From: Syntrophomonas sp.
GTDB lineage: Bacteria > Bacillota > Syntrophomonadia > Syntrophomonadales > Syntrophomonadaceae
Assembly (NCBI GenBank): GCA_028693695.1
Contig: JAQUUV010000012.1
Span: forward strand, 1 to 12,100
Reading direction: 5' to 3'
DNA length: 12,100 nt
Part shown: piece after piece, positions 5,433-12,100 of the stretch
Layout of the letters: the number at the start of each line of letters is the position of its first letter
Position numbering within the stretch: position 1 is the first letter of the stretch
Notes under the pieces: generated by a model
The model's database searches: none
Seen by the model: the letters and a program-made list of their open reading frames with translations, nothing else
What the model was told of the DNA's origin: nothing
Position numbers and translations under genes: made by a program

Positions 5433-7679
5433 ATGAACATACCAGCTTTCAAGTCCCACTTTCATCTTGATGTATTCCCTGGCGAAGGAGTGCTGCTGCT
5501 CTCCGAAGCTGGTGCGAAGGCACTGTACGGCCGGGCCTATGAGTTGGTGGCCCTTCTGGTTGACGGCCGGCGCAGCGCCGATGAAATCGTTGACGTTTTG
5601 GCCGGGCAGGTGGATGCGGCCACGGTCTATTACGTACTCACCCTCCTGGAGTCCAAAGGCTACCTGACCGAGGCCGCCCCGGAGATTACCGCCGCCGTCG
5701 CTGCTTTCTGGCACGGTATGGGACTTGATCCCCGGACAACGCTGGCGGCTCTGCAGAACCGAACGGTGGCCGTCCTTGCCACGGGCGGGCTCGACCCGGC
5801 CGGGATGTACTCCGCCCTGGAAGCTGCCGGGGTGCAGACAGGGCCGCAGGAATCGGCCCACTTGTGGCTGGTTCTGACCGATGATTATCAGCGTGATGAG
5901 CTAGCCGCCATTAACGAGGCAGCGCTGCAGGGTGCGTACCCCTGGCTGCTGGTACGGGTAAGCGGCCCCCAGTTATGGCTGGGGCCGCTCTTTATCCCCG
6001 GCGAAACAGGTTGTTGGCAGTGTCTTAACATGCGGATCAAACGGAACCGGGCGACCCATTCTTTTGTAGCCGGCAAAAAAGGGCTCTCTACACCGCCACT
6101 GACAGCTTTGGGCTGCCTTCCTCCCACCCGGGGCACCGTCTATCAAATGGCGGCCACGGCGACAGCACAGTTTCTGGCCGGCGTCTCCGGCGCCATGGCG
6201 GGCAAGGTGCTAAGCCTGGACTGGACCAATTGGACACCCCGGCTCCACCGACTGCTGCGCCATCCCCATTGCCCGGCCTGCGGCACGGACGAGGTTCCTG
6301 CACTAAAACCATTGGTACTGCAGCCGGGCAAGGCGGCCTTTACCCGTGACGGGGGACACCGACAGGTGGCCCCGGAGCAGACCCTGAAGAAATACGAACA
6401 CCTGGTCAGTCCCATTACCGGGGTGGTGACGCTGCTGGAACCGGTACTGCGGGATGAAGAGGTGGCTCACGTTTTCATAGCCGGTCATAATTCCGCCCTG
6501 AAAATGGAACGGCTGGATTTCCTCAAGCGGAGCCTGCGCAACTCCAGTGCCGGCAAGGGCGTCTTCGAGATCCAGGCCAAGGTCAGCGCCCTCTGCGAAG
6601 CCATCGAACGCTACAGCGGCGAATTAACCGGCGGTGAGGTGCGGGTGACCTGCGCGCTGCAGGACTGGCCGACTGGCGAAGCCTATCACCCTAATGAGAT
6701 TATGCGCTACAGCACCAGACAGTACGCGGAACGGGAAGCCTGGAACAAGCGGGGCTCGCGTTTCAACCGGGTACCTGAACCTTTTACCCCGGAGCTGGTG
6801 GTGGATTGGACCCCGCTCTGGTCCCTAACCCAAGAGTGCCACAAGTATGTGCCTACCCAACTGGTCTATTACGGTGCCCCGGCACGGGCAGGTGACGACA
6901 CCTTTTACGCCATGGGCTGTTCCAACGGTAACGCCTCGGGTAATACCCTGGCGGAGGCGGTTCTGCAGGGCTTTTTTGAGCTGGTGGAGCGCGATGCGGT
7001 GGCCTTGTGGTGGTACAACCGCCTGTCCCGGCCCGGAGTGGATCTTACGACCTTTGACGAACCTTATCTGCTGGAGCTGGCGGAGCACTACCGCGCCCGT
7101 TACCGGCGTGAAACGTGGGCACTGGACATCACCAGCGACCTGGGAATTCCGGCCTTTGTGGCGGTATCGCGCCAACTGGAGGGCCCGGCGGAACAACTGC
7201 TCTTCGGCCTGGGCTGCCACCTTGATGCCCGTATCGCCCTGCAGCGGGCCTTTGCGGAAATGAATCAGATGCTGGGCATCGGCGCCTACACCGGCCAAGA
7301 CGGTGAGCAGCCCCTGGAGGATAATGAGACGCTGACCTGGCTGCGTGAGGCAACGCTGGCCAATCAACCTTACATGGCGCCCGACCCGGCACAGCCGCCA
7401 CGGCGTTTTACCGATTATCCAAAACAGCACAGCGGCGATTTCCTGCAGGATCTGGCTTACTGCCGGCAACTTATTGAGGCGCAGGGCCTGGAGATGCTGG
7501 TGCTGGACCAGACCCGGGCTGATGTGGGGATGCCCGTAGTCAAGGTGGTTGTGCCGGGTTTGCGCCACTTCTGGGCACGCTTTGCCCCTGGCCGGCTCTA
7601 CGACGTACCGGTCAAGATGGGCTGGCTGAAGGAGCCGCTGCCGGAAGAAGAATTGAACCCGATCCCGGTGTTTTTTTAA
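5433..7679 (+). CDS. Fused TOMM cyclodehydratase (E1-like plus YcaO)
   Basis: This enzyme should bind the NHLP leader and use ATP to convert core Cys or Ser into azolines. Residues 1-82 form a wHTH leader-binding domain ending VYYVLTLLESKGYLTE. Residues 110-290 are the E1/ThiF-like portion with zinc ligands C194-x2-C197 (ETGCWQC) and C280-x2-C283 (CPAC). The YcaO domain runs from about 320 (HLVSPITGVV), with the ATP/Mg motif GKG-x-FEIQAKVSALCEAIERYSGE (374-397) and the helix LAEAVLQGFFELVERDA (506-522). The single 748-residue chain matches C-D fusion cyclodehydratases of the TruD/PatD kind. The C-terminus NPIPVFF is a shortened version of the usual proline-rich PxPxP end. The GGAGG site is six bases before the ATG. 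The gene is visibly GC-richer, with many GCC/CTG/CGG codons, than its neighbours, suggesting separate acquisition or strong codon selection. Confidence 0.95.
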   Translation: MNIPAFKSHFHLDVFPGEGVLLLSEAGAKALYGRAYELVALLVDGRRSADEIVDVLAGQVDAATVYYVLTLLESKGYLTEAAPEITAAVAAFWHGMGLDPRTTLAALQNRTVAVLATGGLDPAGMYSALEAAGVQTGPQESAHLWLVLTDDYQRDELAAINEAALQGAYPWLLVRVSGPQLWLGPLFIPGETGCWQCLNMRIKRNRATHSFVAGKKGLSTPPLTALGCLPPTRGTVYQMAATATAQFLAGVSGAMAGKVLSLDWTNWTPRLHRLLRHPHCPACGTDEVPALKPLVLQPGKAAFTRDGGHRQVAPEQTLKKYEHLVSPITGVVTLLEPVLRDEEVAHVFIAGHNSALKMERLDFLKRSLRNSSAGKGVFEIQAKVSALCEAIERYSGELTGGEVRVTCALQDWPTGEAYHPNEIMRYSTRQYAEREAWNKRGSRFNRVPEPFTPELVVDWTPLWSLTQECHKYVPTQLVYYGAPARAGDDTFYAMGCSNGNASGNTLAEAVLQGFFELVERDAVALWWYNRLSRPGVDLTTFDEPYLLELAEHYRARYRRETWALDITSDLGIPAFVAVSRQLEGPAEQLLFGLGCHLDARIALQRAFAEMNQMLGIGAYTGQDGEQPLEDNETLTWLREATLANQPYMAPDPAQPPRRFTDYPKQHSGDFLQDLAYCRQLIEAQGLEMLVLDQTRADVGMPVVKVVVPGLRHFWARFAPGRLYDVPVKMGWLKEPLPEEELNPIPVFF

Positions 7680-7948
7680 TGGTGGTAACCGGTAGGGCTG
7701 CATACCATTAAGTTCAAGCAGGTTTAACCCGCAAACCAGGTCTCCACAGAGGGGAGGGTAGGGATAATTATAAAGAGGTTCACAAACAGAGCGAGAAGAA
7801 AGATAAACTTATAAATCTGCTGAACGCTGATACCACAGGACTTTTTAATGTTAGCTGCATGAAGCAACTGGCTGATGTTAAGGGAGTATATAAGCTATAA
7901 TGAAGTAACCTAATATTTTACATCGATTAGTCTAGAGGAGGAATTACT
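7680..7948. other. Intergenic region after the cyclodehydratase
   Basis: No standard gene is supported. TTAATGGT (7676-7683) and ACCATTAA (7704-7711) form an 8-bp inverted repeat overlapping the stop codon of the cyclodehydratase, without a following T tract. A startless open frame ends at 7900 and reads KDKLINLLNAD then QLADVKGVYKL at its end, faintly like a precursor leader and tail. A good AGGAGG closes the region at 7936-7941. Confidence 0.5.
7936..7941 (+). promoter_or_regulatory. Strong ribosome site facing an ATA codon
   Basis: AGGAGG is followed after exactly seven bases by ATA (7949-7951), the position where a start codon is expected, and then by a 63-codon open frame. No ATG, GTG or TTG is suitably placed in that frame. 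Either ATA is used inefficiently or an ATG has mutated to ATA. Confidence 0.55.
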
Positions 7949-8140
7949 ATAAAAAGTTTAAAAACGCAAAGGAATGCAAATATCGTTCTCGCATTATGTT
8001 TTCTGTTGTCTATAATTTCATTAATACCTGATGGAATAAAACTTAATTTACAGTTTATTCTTTTAGGTATTGCAATTATTGCTTGTCTCATAAATGCCTT
8101 TATTCTCCATAAGAAAATTAATGAAAATACGGAAAAGTAA
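7949..8140 (+). pseudogene. Small two-TM membrane protein frame lacking a normal start
   Basis: The frame reads IKSLKTQRN followed by two hydrophobic segments: IVLALCFLLSIISLIP (about residues 12-27) and FILLGIAIIACLINAFIL (about 36-53). They are separated by a short GIKLNLQ turn, and the frame ends in the charged tail HKKINENTEK. The hydrophobic pattern and the ideal upstream AGGAGG argue that this is or was a real gene. The only flaw is ATA at the start position. Its stop codon lies seven bases before the ATG of the next small gene, suggesting one operon. A small membrane protein in a RiPP cluster could be an immunity or export helper, but nothing in the sequence shows this. It could be functional through rare ATA initiation or dead through a one-base start mutation. 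Confidence 0.5.
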
Positions 8141-8147
8141 TAGAATT

Positions 8148-8387
8148 ATGGAACAAAGAGTAATAAAGCCATATCACGTGTTTAATCATAAAGGCAGTTG
8201 GTATGTCATCAATGTTGAAGGGATGTCTGCCAGTACCATAGATGAAACAACGGCCTGGGTACTTGCATCGATTACCGCTGACCCGGCCGCATCACTGGAT
8301 TCCCATATGGAGGAACAATTCAAAAAACTGGGATTAATGTCAGCAGGGGAAGAACTAGCAAATCTTCTGAGGATATGTGCCGGCTGA
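8148..8387 (+). CDS. Orphan leader-recognition-like domain, 79 aa
   Basis: The product begins MEQRVIKPYHVFNHKGSWYV, continues INVEGMSASTIDETTAWVLASI, and ends in a helical half with EEQFKKLGLMSAGEELANLL. The order HxF, short strand turn, YVINVE-x-M, IDE-x-TA, and a closing wing (KKLGLM) is what I associate with the N-terminal PqqD-like leader-binding part of radical SAM peptide maturases, here without any catalytic domain. No CxxxCxxC follows before stops appear in the next 230 bp. It may be a stand-alone recognition element helping one of the maturases here, or the truncated front of a lost maturase. An in-frame ATG at 8094 would add 18 residues but overlaps the small membrane protein frame and lacks a ribosome site. 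The start at 8148, with GGAAAAG upstream, is preferred. Confidence 0.6.
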   Translation: MEQRVIKPYHVFNHKGSWYVINVEGMSASTIDETTAWVLASITADPAASLDSHMEEQFKKLGLMSAGEELANLLRICAG

Positions 8388-8392
8388 GAGAT

Positions 8393-8444
8393 ATCAGAGC
8401 GTCAGAATTAGTCATATCCTCAATCCTTTAGTCTACTAAAAGGG
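8393..8444 (+). repeat. Imperfect direct repeat, copy 2
   Basis: This is the second copy of the block at 4593-4647. The 20-mer AGAATTAGTCATATCCTCAA is exact at 8404-8423. The flanking halves are diverged (TTTAGTCTACTAAAAGGG here against CTTCAGTCCGCTAAAAAGGG). It starts six bases after the stop of the orphan recognition-domain gene. In addition, TGAGGATATG at 8368-8377 is the reverse complement of CATATCCTCA at 8413-8422, so this copy could fold into a 10-bp hairpin; copy 1 lacks that partner. Confidence 0.7.
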
Positions 8445-8621
8445 ACATTGATACTACCTATAATTTTTATATGTGCTTACCAACCAACGAAGAGTTTGGA
8501 ATAATTGATATGACTGAAGATAGAAGTCAGGAAACAAATAAAGTAGAAAAATAATCGTTTTACTTTTCACTAAGTTCTGCGAAAAACACATAGTAAAGTC
8601 GACATGAAGCGAGGATAATTT

Positions 8622-10475
8622 ATGCGAAAGACTTTTCTAACTTGGTTGCTGGTGTTCATGGCCACAGCATTTATGGCAGCCTTTGCGGTTTCATTTTATG
8701 TGCAAACCAATCAAGCTTCCGAAAATGCAAAAACACTAATTCTCTTAAAAGTTGACGATGTTGAAAAACAACTGGAATTAAACCAGCAAAACCTTGCCGA
8801 TATACGGGCGGAATCCGACGCCAACGCGCTAGCCAAGGCGCGGGCCTTTGCCCAGATGCTGGCGATCGATCCGGAGCTTGTCTCTCAGACGGAAGAACTG
8901 GAAAAAATACGTAAAATGCTTGATGTTGATGAATTGCATGTTTCTGATGGAAAAGGTATTCTGATCGGCGGAACCATGGAGAGTTATATTGGCTATGACT
9001 TTGCCTCGGATGATCAGTCGTCTGCTTTTCTGCCTGCCATAACCGAAAAGGATTTTGAGCTTGCCCAAGATCCTCAGCCCAAAGGGATTAATAAGGAAGT
9101 ATTTCAATATGTAGGGGTGGCCAGGATTGATACTCCGGGGATTGTGCAAATTGGCTATCGGCCTGAAAAACTGTCTCATGCGATGGAAGTGGCGGATATT
9201 AAAAATTTGGCCACCGGTTTTCGGGTGGGCAAGTCCGGGAGTGTTATGATTGTTGACCAAATGGGCGAAATTGTAAGCGTAGCAAATCCAGCACTATTAG
9301 GCCAAACACTCGTAGCGTATGGTTTTGAAGAAAACAGTATTAAGGATAGTGAGGGCAGCTTTATTGCTGAAATAACCGGAAAGAAGATGCTCTGTGCCTA
9401 TAAAACCTATCAGGGGTATTTAATCATCGGCCAGCTTCCGGCTGAGGAGATGTATTTGAACCGAAATAGTACAATTACCTTGCTGCTTGTTTTTAACATC
9501 ATACTTTTTGCGGTTATCTTTGCTCTTATTGCTAAGCTTGTACAAATTGTGGTCATCAACGGAATTTATAAAGTGAATGGATCACTGGGTAAAATCACGG
9601 AGGGTAATTTAAACGAAGTCGTCAACGTTTGCACGAATGAAGAATTCCAATCCCTTTCCCATGGTATTAATACAATGGTTGATGCTCTGAAGGCAGCCAT
9701 TACGGAAGCTGCCTCACGGATCGATTCGGAGCTTGCTTTTGCCAAGGCAATCCAGCTTTCCGCACTTCCGTCGAATTTTCCGGCCTTTCCGGATCGGGAA
9801 GAATTTGATGTCTTTGCAGGAATGAATACCGCCAAGGAAGTGGGGGGCGACTTTTATGATTTCTTCATGATAAATGAAGAAAAACTCGGGTTTGTAATTG
9901 CTGATGTTTCAGGCAAAGGAATACCAGCCGCACTTTTTATGATGGTTTCCAAATCACTAATAAAAAATTATGCCTTAGCAGGGTTGTCGGTATGCGAAAT
10001 TCTGTCTAAAGCCAACAACACCCTTTGTGAAAATAATGAGGCCAATATGTTTGTTACTGTGTTTATAGGTATTCTGGATCTAAAAACCGGAAAATTGAAT
10101 TATGCTAGTGCCGGACATAATCCACCTCTGATACAAAAAGAACAGGGAAAGTTCGAATGGCTGTCTGTTAAACCTTGCTTTGTGTTGGCTGGTATGGAAG
10201 ATGTGCCATACGCTGAACAACAAATAATGCTGTCTCCGGGTGACAGGCTGTTTCTCTATACCGATGGGGTAACTGAGGCAATGAACAAAGTTGGGCAGTT
10301 ATATTCCGATGGGCGTTTGCACGATCTCCTAAAAGGGATGCCGCCAGAGCTTGATCTTACAGAGATGCTTGCTTATATCAAAGCGGATGTAGACTGCTTT
10401 GCTGACGGTGCGGAGCAGGCCGATGATATTACCATGCTGGCTTTAGAATATAGAGGCACCCGCGAAAATCATTGA
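8622..10475 (+). CDS. Membrane-bound SpoIIE/RsbU-type PP2C phosphatase
   Basis: This is a transmembrane sensor that probably dephosphorylates an anti-anti-sigma protein and so controls a sigma factor by partner switching. The chain has TM1 at about residues 8-27, an extracytoplasmic sensor of about 255 residues with a Cache-like look (HVSDGKGILIGGT, and GFRVGKSGSVMIVDQMGEIVS at 199-219), TM2 at about 283-307, and a HAMP-like linker to about 362. A short coiled region (ELAFAKAIQLSALPS) follows, then the PP2C domain from 396. Metal-binding aspartates are visible in GGDFYD (408-413), ADVSGKG (427-433), YTDGVTEA (546-553) and QADDIT (599-604), so it should be catalytically active. The ribosome site GAGG is seven bases before the ATG. 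No STAS or anti-sigma partner gene lies in the window. Length and layout are usual for the family. Confidence 0.92.
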   Translation: MRKTFLTWLLVFMATAFMAAFAVSFYVQTNQASENAKTLILLKVDDVEKQLELNQQNLADIRAESDANALAKARAFAQMLAIDPELVSQTEELEKIRKMLDVDELHVSDGKGILIGGTMESYIGYDFASDDQSSAFLPAITEKDFELAQDPQPKGINKEVFQYVGVARIDTPGIVQIGYRPEKLSHAMEVADIKNLATGFRVGKSGSVMIVDQMGEIVSVANPALLGQTLVAYGFEENSIKDSEGSFIAEITGKKMLCAYKTYQGYLIIGQLPAEEMYLNRNSTITLLLVFNIILFAVIFALIAKLVQIVVINGIYKVNGSLGKITEGNLNEVVNVCTNEEFQSLSHGINTMVDALKAAITEAASRIDSELAFAKAIQLSALPSNFPAFPDREEFDVFAGMNTAKEVGGDFYDFFMINEEKLGFVIADVSGKGIPAALFMMVSKSLIKNYALAGLSVCEILSKANNTLCENNEANMFVTVFIGILDLKTGKLNYASAGHNPPLIQKEQGKFEWLSVKPCFVLAGMEDVPYAEQQIMLSPGDRLFLYTDGVTEAMNKVGQLYSDGRLHDLLKGMPPELDLTEMLAYIKADVDCFADGAEQADDITMLALEYRGTRENH

Positions 10476-10602
10476 GCTGGCGGAAGCCATCATTTGCAAA
10501 ATCCGTAAGTATAGTTTTCCAGCCAATCTGATAATGGTTAAATTTAGTGTATTTTGGCTAATGGACCAAGAAATATAATACGATAATAAACTGTACTTAA
10601 GT

Positions 10603-10912
10603 ATGAAGGCGGAGTTCATATTGCACTATGAACTGAATAACGAACAGCAATTGATTGCAATATATGAAGACTATTTCTCCCGTATTTATAATTATGTTCT
10701 CTATGATTTGAATACTAGGATACCAAGGAATGTCTGAAAACGAGCCGTTTAAATGAACTTCTGAGCAGCTCGGAATATTTAAACAGAGTGACCTACAGGG
10801 AGGAAATCGCAATGAAAATCAAAGAGCTGTCAACCTATTCGTTATCCGATACAAAGTAAAGGCATATTCTCTTGAACTCAGCGAAGAAGAATTGAAAAGC
10901 TGCAACCAATAA
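10603..10912 (+). pseudogene. Remnant of an ECF sigma factor gene
   Basis: From ATG 10603 the frame encodes 44 residues, MKAEFILHYELNNEQ then LIAIYEDYFSRIYNYVLYDL, before TGA at 10735. The IYEDYFSRIYNYVLY block is typical of conserved region 2.1 at the front of ECF sigma factors, which normally run to 160-200 residues. Region 2.2, the promoter-binding region 2.4 and region 4 are missing. Open stretches continue in the two other frames, one ending at 10859 (containing SRLNELLSSSEYLNRVTYRE) and one at 10912 (ending AYSLELSEEELKSCNQ), but none restores a sigma factor. Multiple deletions or frameshifts are the simplest explanation. The third stretch may belong to a neighbouring lost gene such as a cognate anti-sigma. 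Confidence 0.55.
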
Positions 10913-10940
10913 ACAATCCTGCCATCTTTAGCATTTTCAG

Positions 10941-10967
10941 AAACCAGCTGCCTCGCGCGGCTGGTTT
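10941..10967 (+). promoter_or_regulatory. Inverted repeat upstream of the DUF3089-like gene
   Basis: AAACCAGC (10941-10948) and GCTGGTTT (10960-10967) form an 8-bp stem with an 11-nt loop, nine bases before the AAGGAAGGA ribosome site. No T tract follows. It could be an operator or a weak terminator of the debris region; the role is unknown. Confidence 0.4.
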
Positions 10968-10993
10968 ACGGCAGTAAAAGGAAGGAACATCCA

Positions 10994-11968
10994 ATGAAAA
11001 ACAGGATCAAAATATCAATCTTTGTAGTTGTTCTGTTGGCAGTAGCCGCGGTAGTATCCTATGCGGCCATCAATGGCGGAAATTTGTATGCCGAACCCCA
11101 AAATTGGGCATATATAGGTGTCGGTAAGAATAAGCAGGCAGATTTGTTCATTATCTGCCCAACCGTATATATAGGCGATGAAAGCACCTTCAATATGTCG
11201 CTGGATGACACGAAAACTAAGGAGAGCTTTTTGGGCGCGCTCAATATGGAGCGCGGTATTTACGAGGACCGCTGCCGGATATATGCCCCTTATTACAGGC
11301 AAGCGGCGCTAAATGTCTATACCCTTGATGAAGCTTCGTCGGAACAATATTTTGAAATCGCATATTCGGACGTAAAAGATGCCTTTACATATTATATGAA
11401 GAATTACAATGATGACAGACCGATTGTGCTTGCCGGATTTTCACAGGGCGCTGATATGGCATTGCGTCTTATGAAAGATTATTTTGGAGAAGACAAGTAT
11501 AAAGACCAGCTTGTCGCCGCATATATTGTCGGCTGGCGTGTGACGGAGAATGATCTGGTCGAATATCCGTTCCTCAAAATGGCGCAGGGTGAAACGGATA
11601 CAGGAGTAATCGTATCGTTTAACAGTGAAGCTGTTGATGTTGATTACAGTATAATCGTACCTGAAAGCACCTTTTCAATAAACCCGCTCAACTGGAAAAC
11701 AGACAGCACCTCAGCAGGCAAGGAGCTGAACCTGGGTGCCTGCTTTACGGATTATTCCGGGCAGATAGCAACTGAAATACCGCAGCTTACGGGAGCCTAT
11801 ATCGATCCTGGGCGCGGGACCTTGAAAATAACAGATGTAAGTTCGCAGGATTATCCGCCCGTCCTAGATATTTTTAAAGATGGAGTGTACCATTTATATG
11901 ATTACCAGTTTTTTTACAAAAATTTGCAGGAGAATGTAAAAACGAGGGTGGAAAGCTATTTTGAATGA
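10994..11968 (+). CDS. Exported DUF3089-like alpha/beta-hydrolase
   Basis: The 324-residue protein has a short basic start (MKNRIK), one hydrophobic segment (IFVVVLLAVAAVVSYAAI, residues 9-26), and then a soluble domain expected outside the membrane. It is either an uncleaved anchor or a signal peptide. Hydrolase signs are the strand-nucleophile elbow RPIVLAGFSQGADMALRLM, with GFSQG at 148-152 and S150 as the presumed nucleophile. YAPYYRQAAL (98-106) and the C-terminal HLYDYQFFY (300-308), whose histidine is a candidate for the catalytic triad, are arranged as I recall for the DUF3089 family. The substrate is unknown. The ribosome site AAGGAAGGA lies about eight bases before the ATG. The downstream 130 bp to the window end show no supported gene. 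There is no evident tie to the RiPP genes. Confidence 0.8.
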   Translation: MKNRIKISIFVVVLLAVAAVVSYAAINGGNLYAEPQNWAYIGVGKNKQADLFIICPTVYIGDESTFNMSLDDTKTKESFLGALNMERGIYEDRCRIYAPYYRQAALNVYTLDEASSEQYFEIAYSDVKDAFTYYMKNYNDDRPIVLAGFSQGADMALRLMKDYFGEDKYKDQLVAAYIVGWRVTENDLVEYPFLKMAQGETDTGVIVSFNSEAVDVDYSIIVPESTFSINPLNWKTDSTSAGKELNLGACFTDYSGQIATEIPQLTGAYIDPGRGTLKITDVSSQDYPPVLDIFKDGVYHLYDYQFFYKNLQENVKTRVESYFE

Positions 11969-12100
11969 TGACATGATTCGGGATAAATTGTTCAGGAAAC
12001 AAGCATAGACAGGATTTCGTCTCCGGAGCGCGATCCTTTGGTCAGGGATAAACAAAGTTTATTATGGATGTAACCGTATGGATCCGGCCCGAAGACACTC

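Larger units (their letters stand above)
10476..10993. other. 518-bp region with gene debris
   Basis: No intact gene is present. The centre holds the remains of an ECF sigma factor gene. The right end holds an 8-bp inverted repeat and the ribosome site of the next gene. The first 120 bp show no recognisable feature. Confidence 0.6.

Noticed and set aside
7671..7677. Run of seven T at the end of the cyclodehydratase gene as a terminator
   Set aside because: The T run is coding (Phe-Phe and stop) and no convincing stem lies directly upstream.
6825..7703. 292-codon open frame on the minus strand
   Set aside because: It lies antisense to the YcaO domain, whose GC-rich codon pattern leaves the complement open; no ribosome site or family-like motif.
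8471..8554. 27-codon frame MCLPTNEEFG... as a small peptide gene
   Set aside because: No ribosome site, no leader-like motif and no hydrophobic or core-like pattern.
12011..12040. Weak hairpin AGGAT/ATCCT after the DUF3089-like gene as a terminator
   Set aside because: The stem is only five pairs before mismatches and the T tract is three bases.
1..12100. CRISPR arrays, tRNA or rRNA genes, insertion sequence ends
   Set aside because: No regularly spaced repeats, cloverleaf or rRNA-like sequence, transposase frame or terminal inverted repeats seen.

Overview
This 12.1 kb window most likely comes from a spore-former-type Firmicute of moderate GC, such as a clostridial or Negativicutes lineage. 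The support is strong AGGAGG-type ribosome binding sites, a SpoIIE/RsbU-type phosphatase, a DUF3089-like hydrolase and AT-rich intergenic stretches. The taxon is inferred, not shown. All supported genes lie on the + strand.

Positions 87-4578 hold a radical-SAM RiPP module. It comprises an unrecognised 376-residue protein, an abutting radical SAM/SPASM peptide maturase, an 86-residue Nif11-type precursor with the short core TCDQCSNGWRW, a strong intrinsic terminator, and a SagB/ThcOx-type FMN oxidase. Between the terminator and the oxidase gene lies the tail of what looks like a decayed second precursor (LPKQLEAIAGSGVNFRYR).

Positions 4579-8446 hold a TOMM (azol(in)e RiPP) module. It comprises an 87-residue NHLP-type precursor with a seven-residue core (FRCDYSH), a 12-bp hairpin, and a 748-residue fused cyclodehydratase (leader-binding wHTH, E1-like zinc domain, YcaO domain). 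Downstream are degenerate or unusual small frames: a two-TM frame that follows an ideal AGGAGG but has ATA in the start position, and an orphan leader-recognition-like domain of 79 residues. Imperfect direct repeats of about 55 bp (4593-4647 and 8393-8444) bracket this module.

The two precursors belong to different leader families but end in nearly the same motif, LS-x-x-QL-x-x-VAGG. One leader protease could therefore serve both, and the azoline oxidase gene sits physically between the two modules. The main hypothesis is a composite system making two very short modified peptides, or exchanging modification steps between them. No C39 peptidase, ABC exporter or immunity gene is visible in the window, so export would have to be encoded outside it.

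Positions 8447-12100 are more ordinary: a membrane-anchored SpoIIE-domain phosphatase with an extracytoplasmic sensor, the wreck of an ECF sigma factor gene, and an exported DUF3089-like alpha/beta-hydrolase. I see no link between these and peptide maturation beyond proximity.
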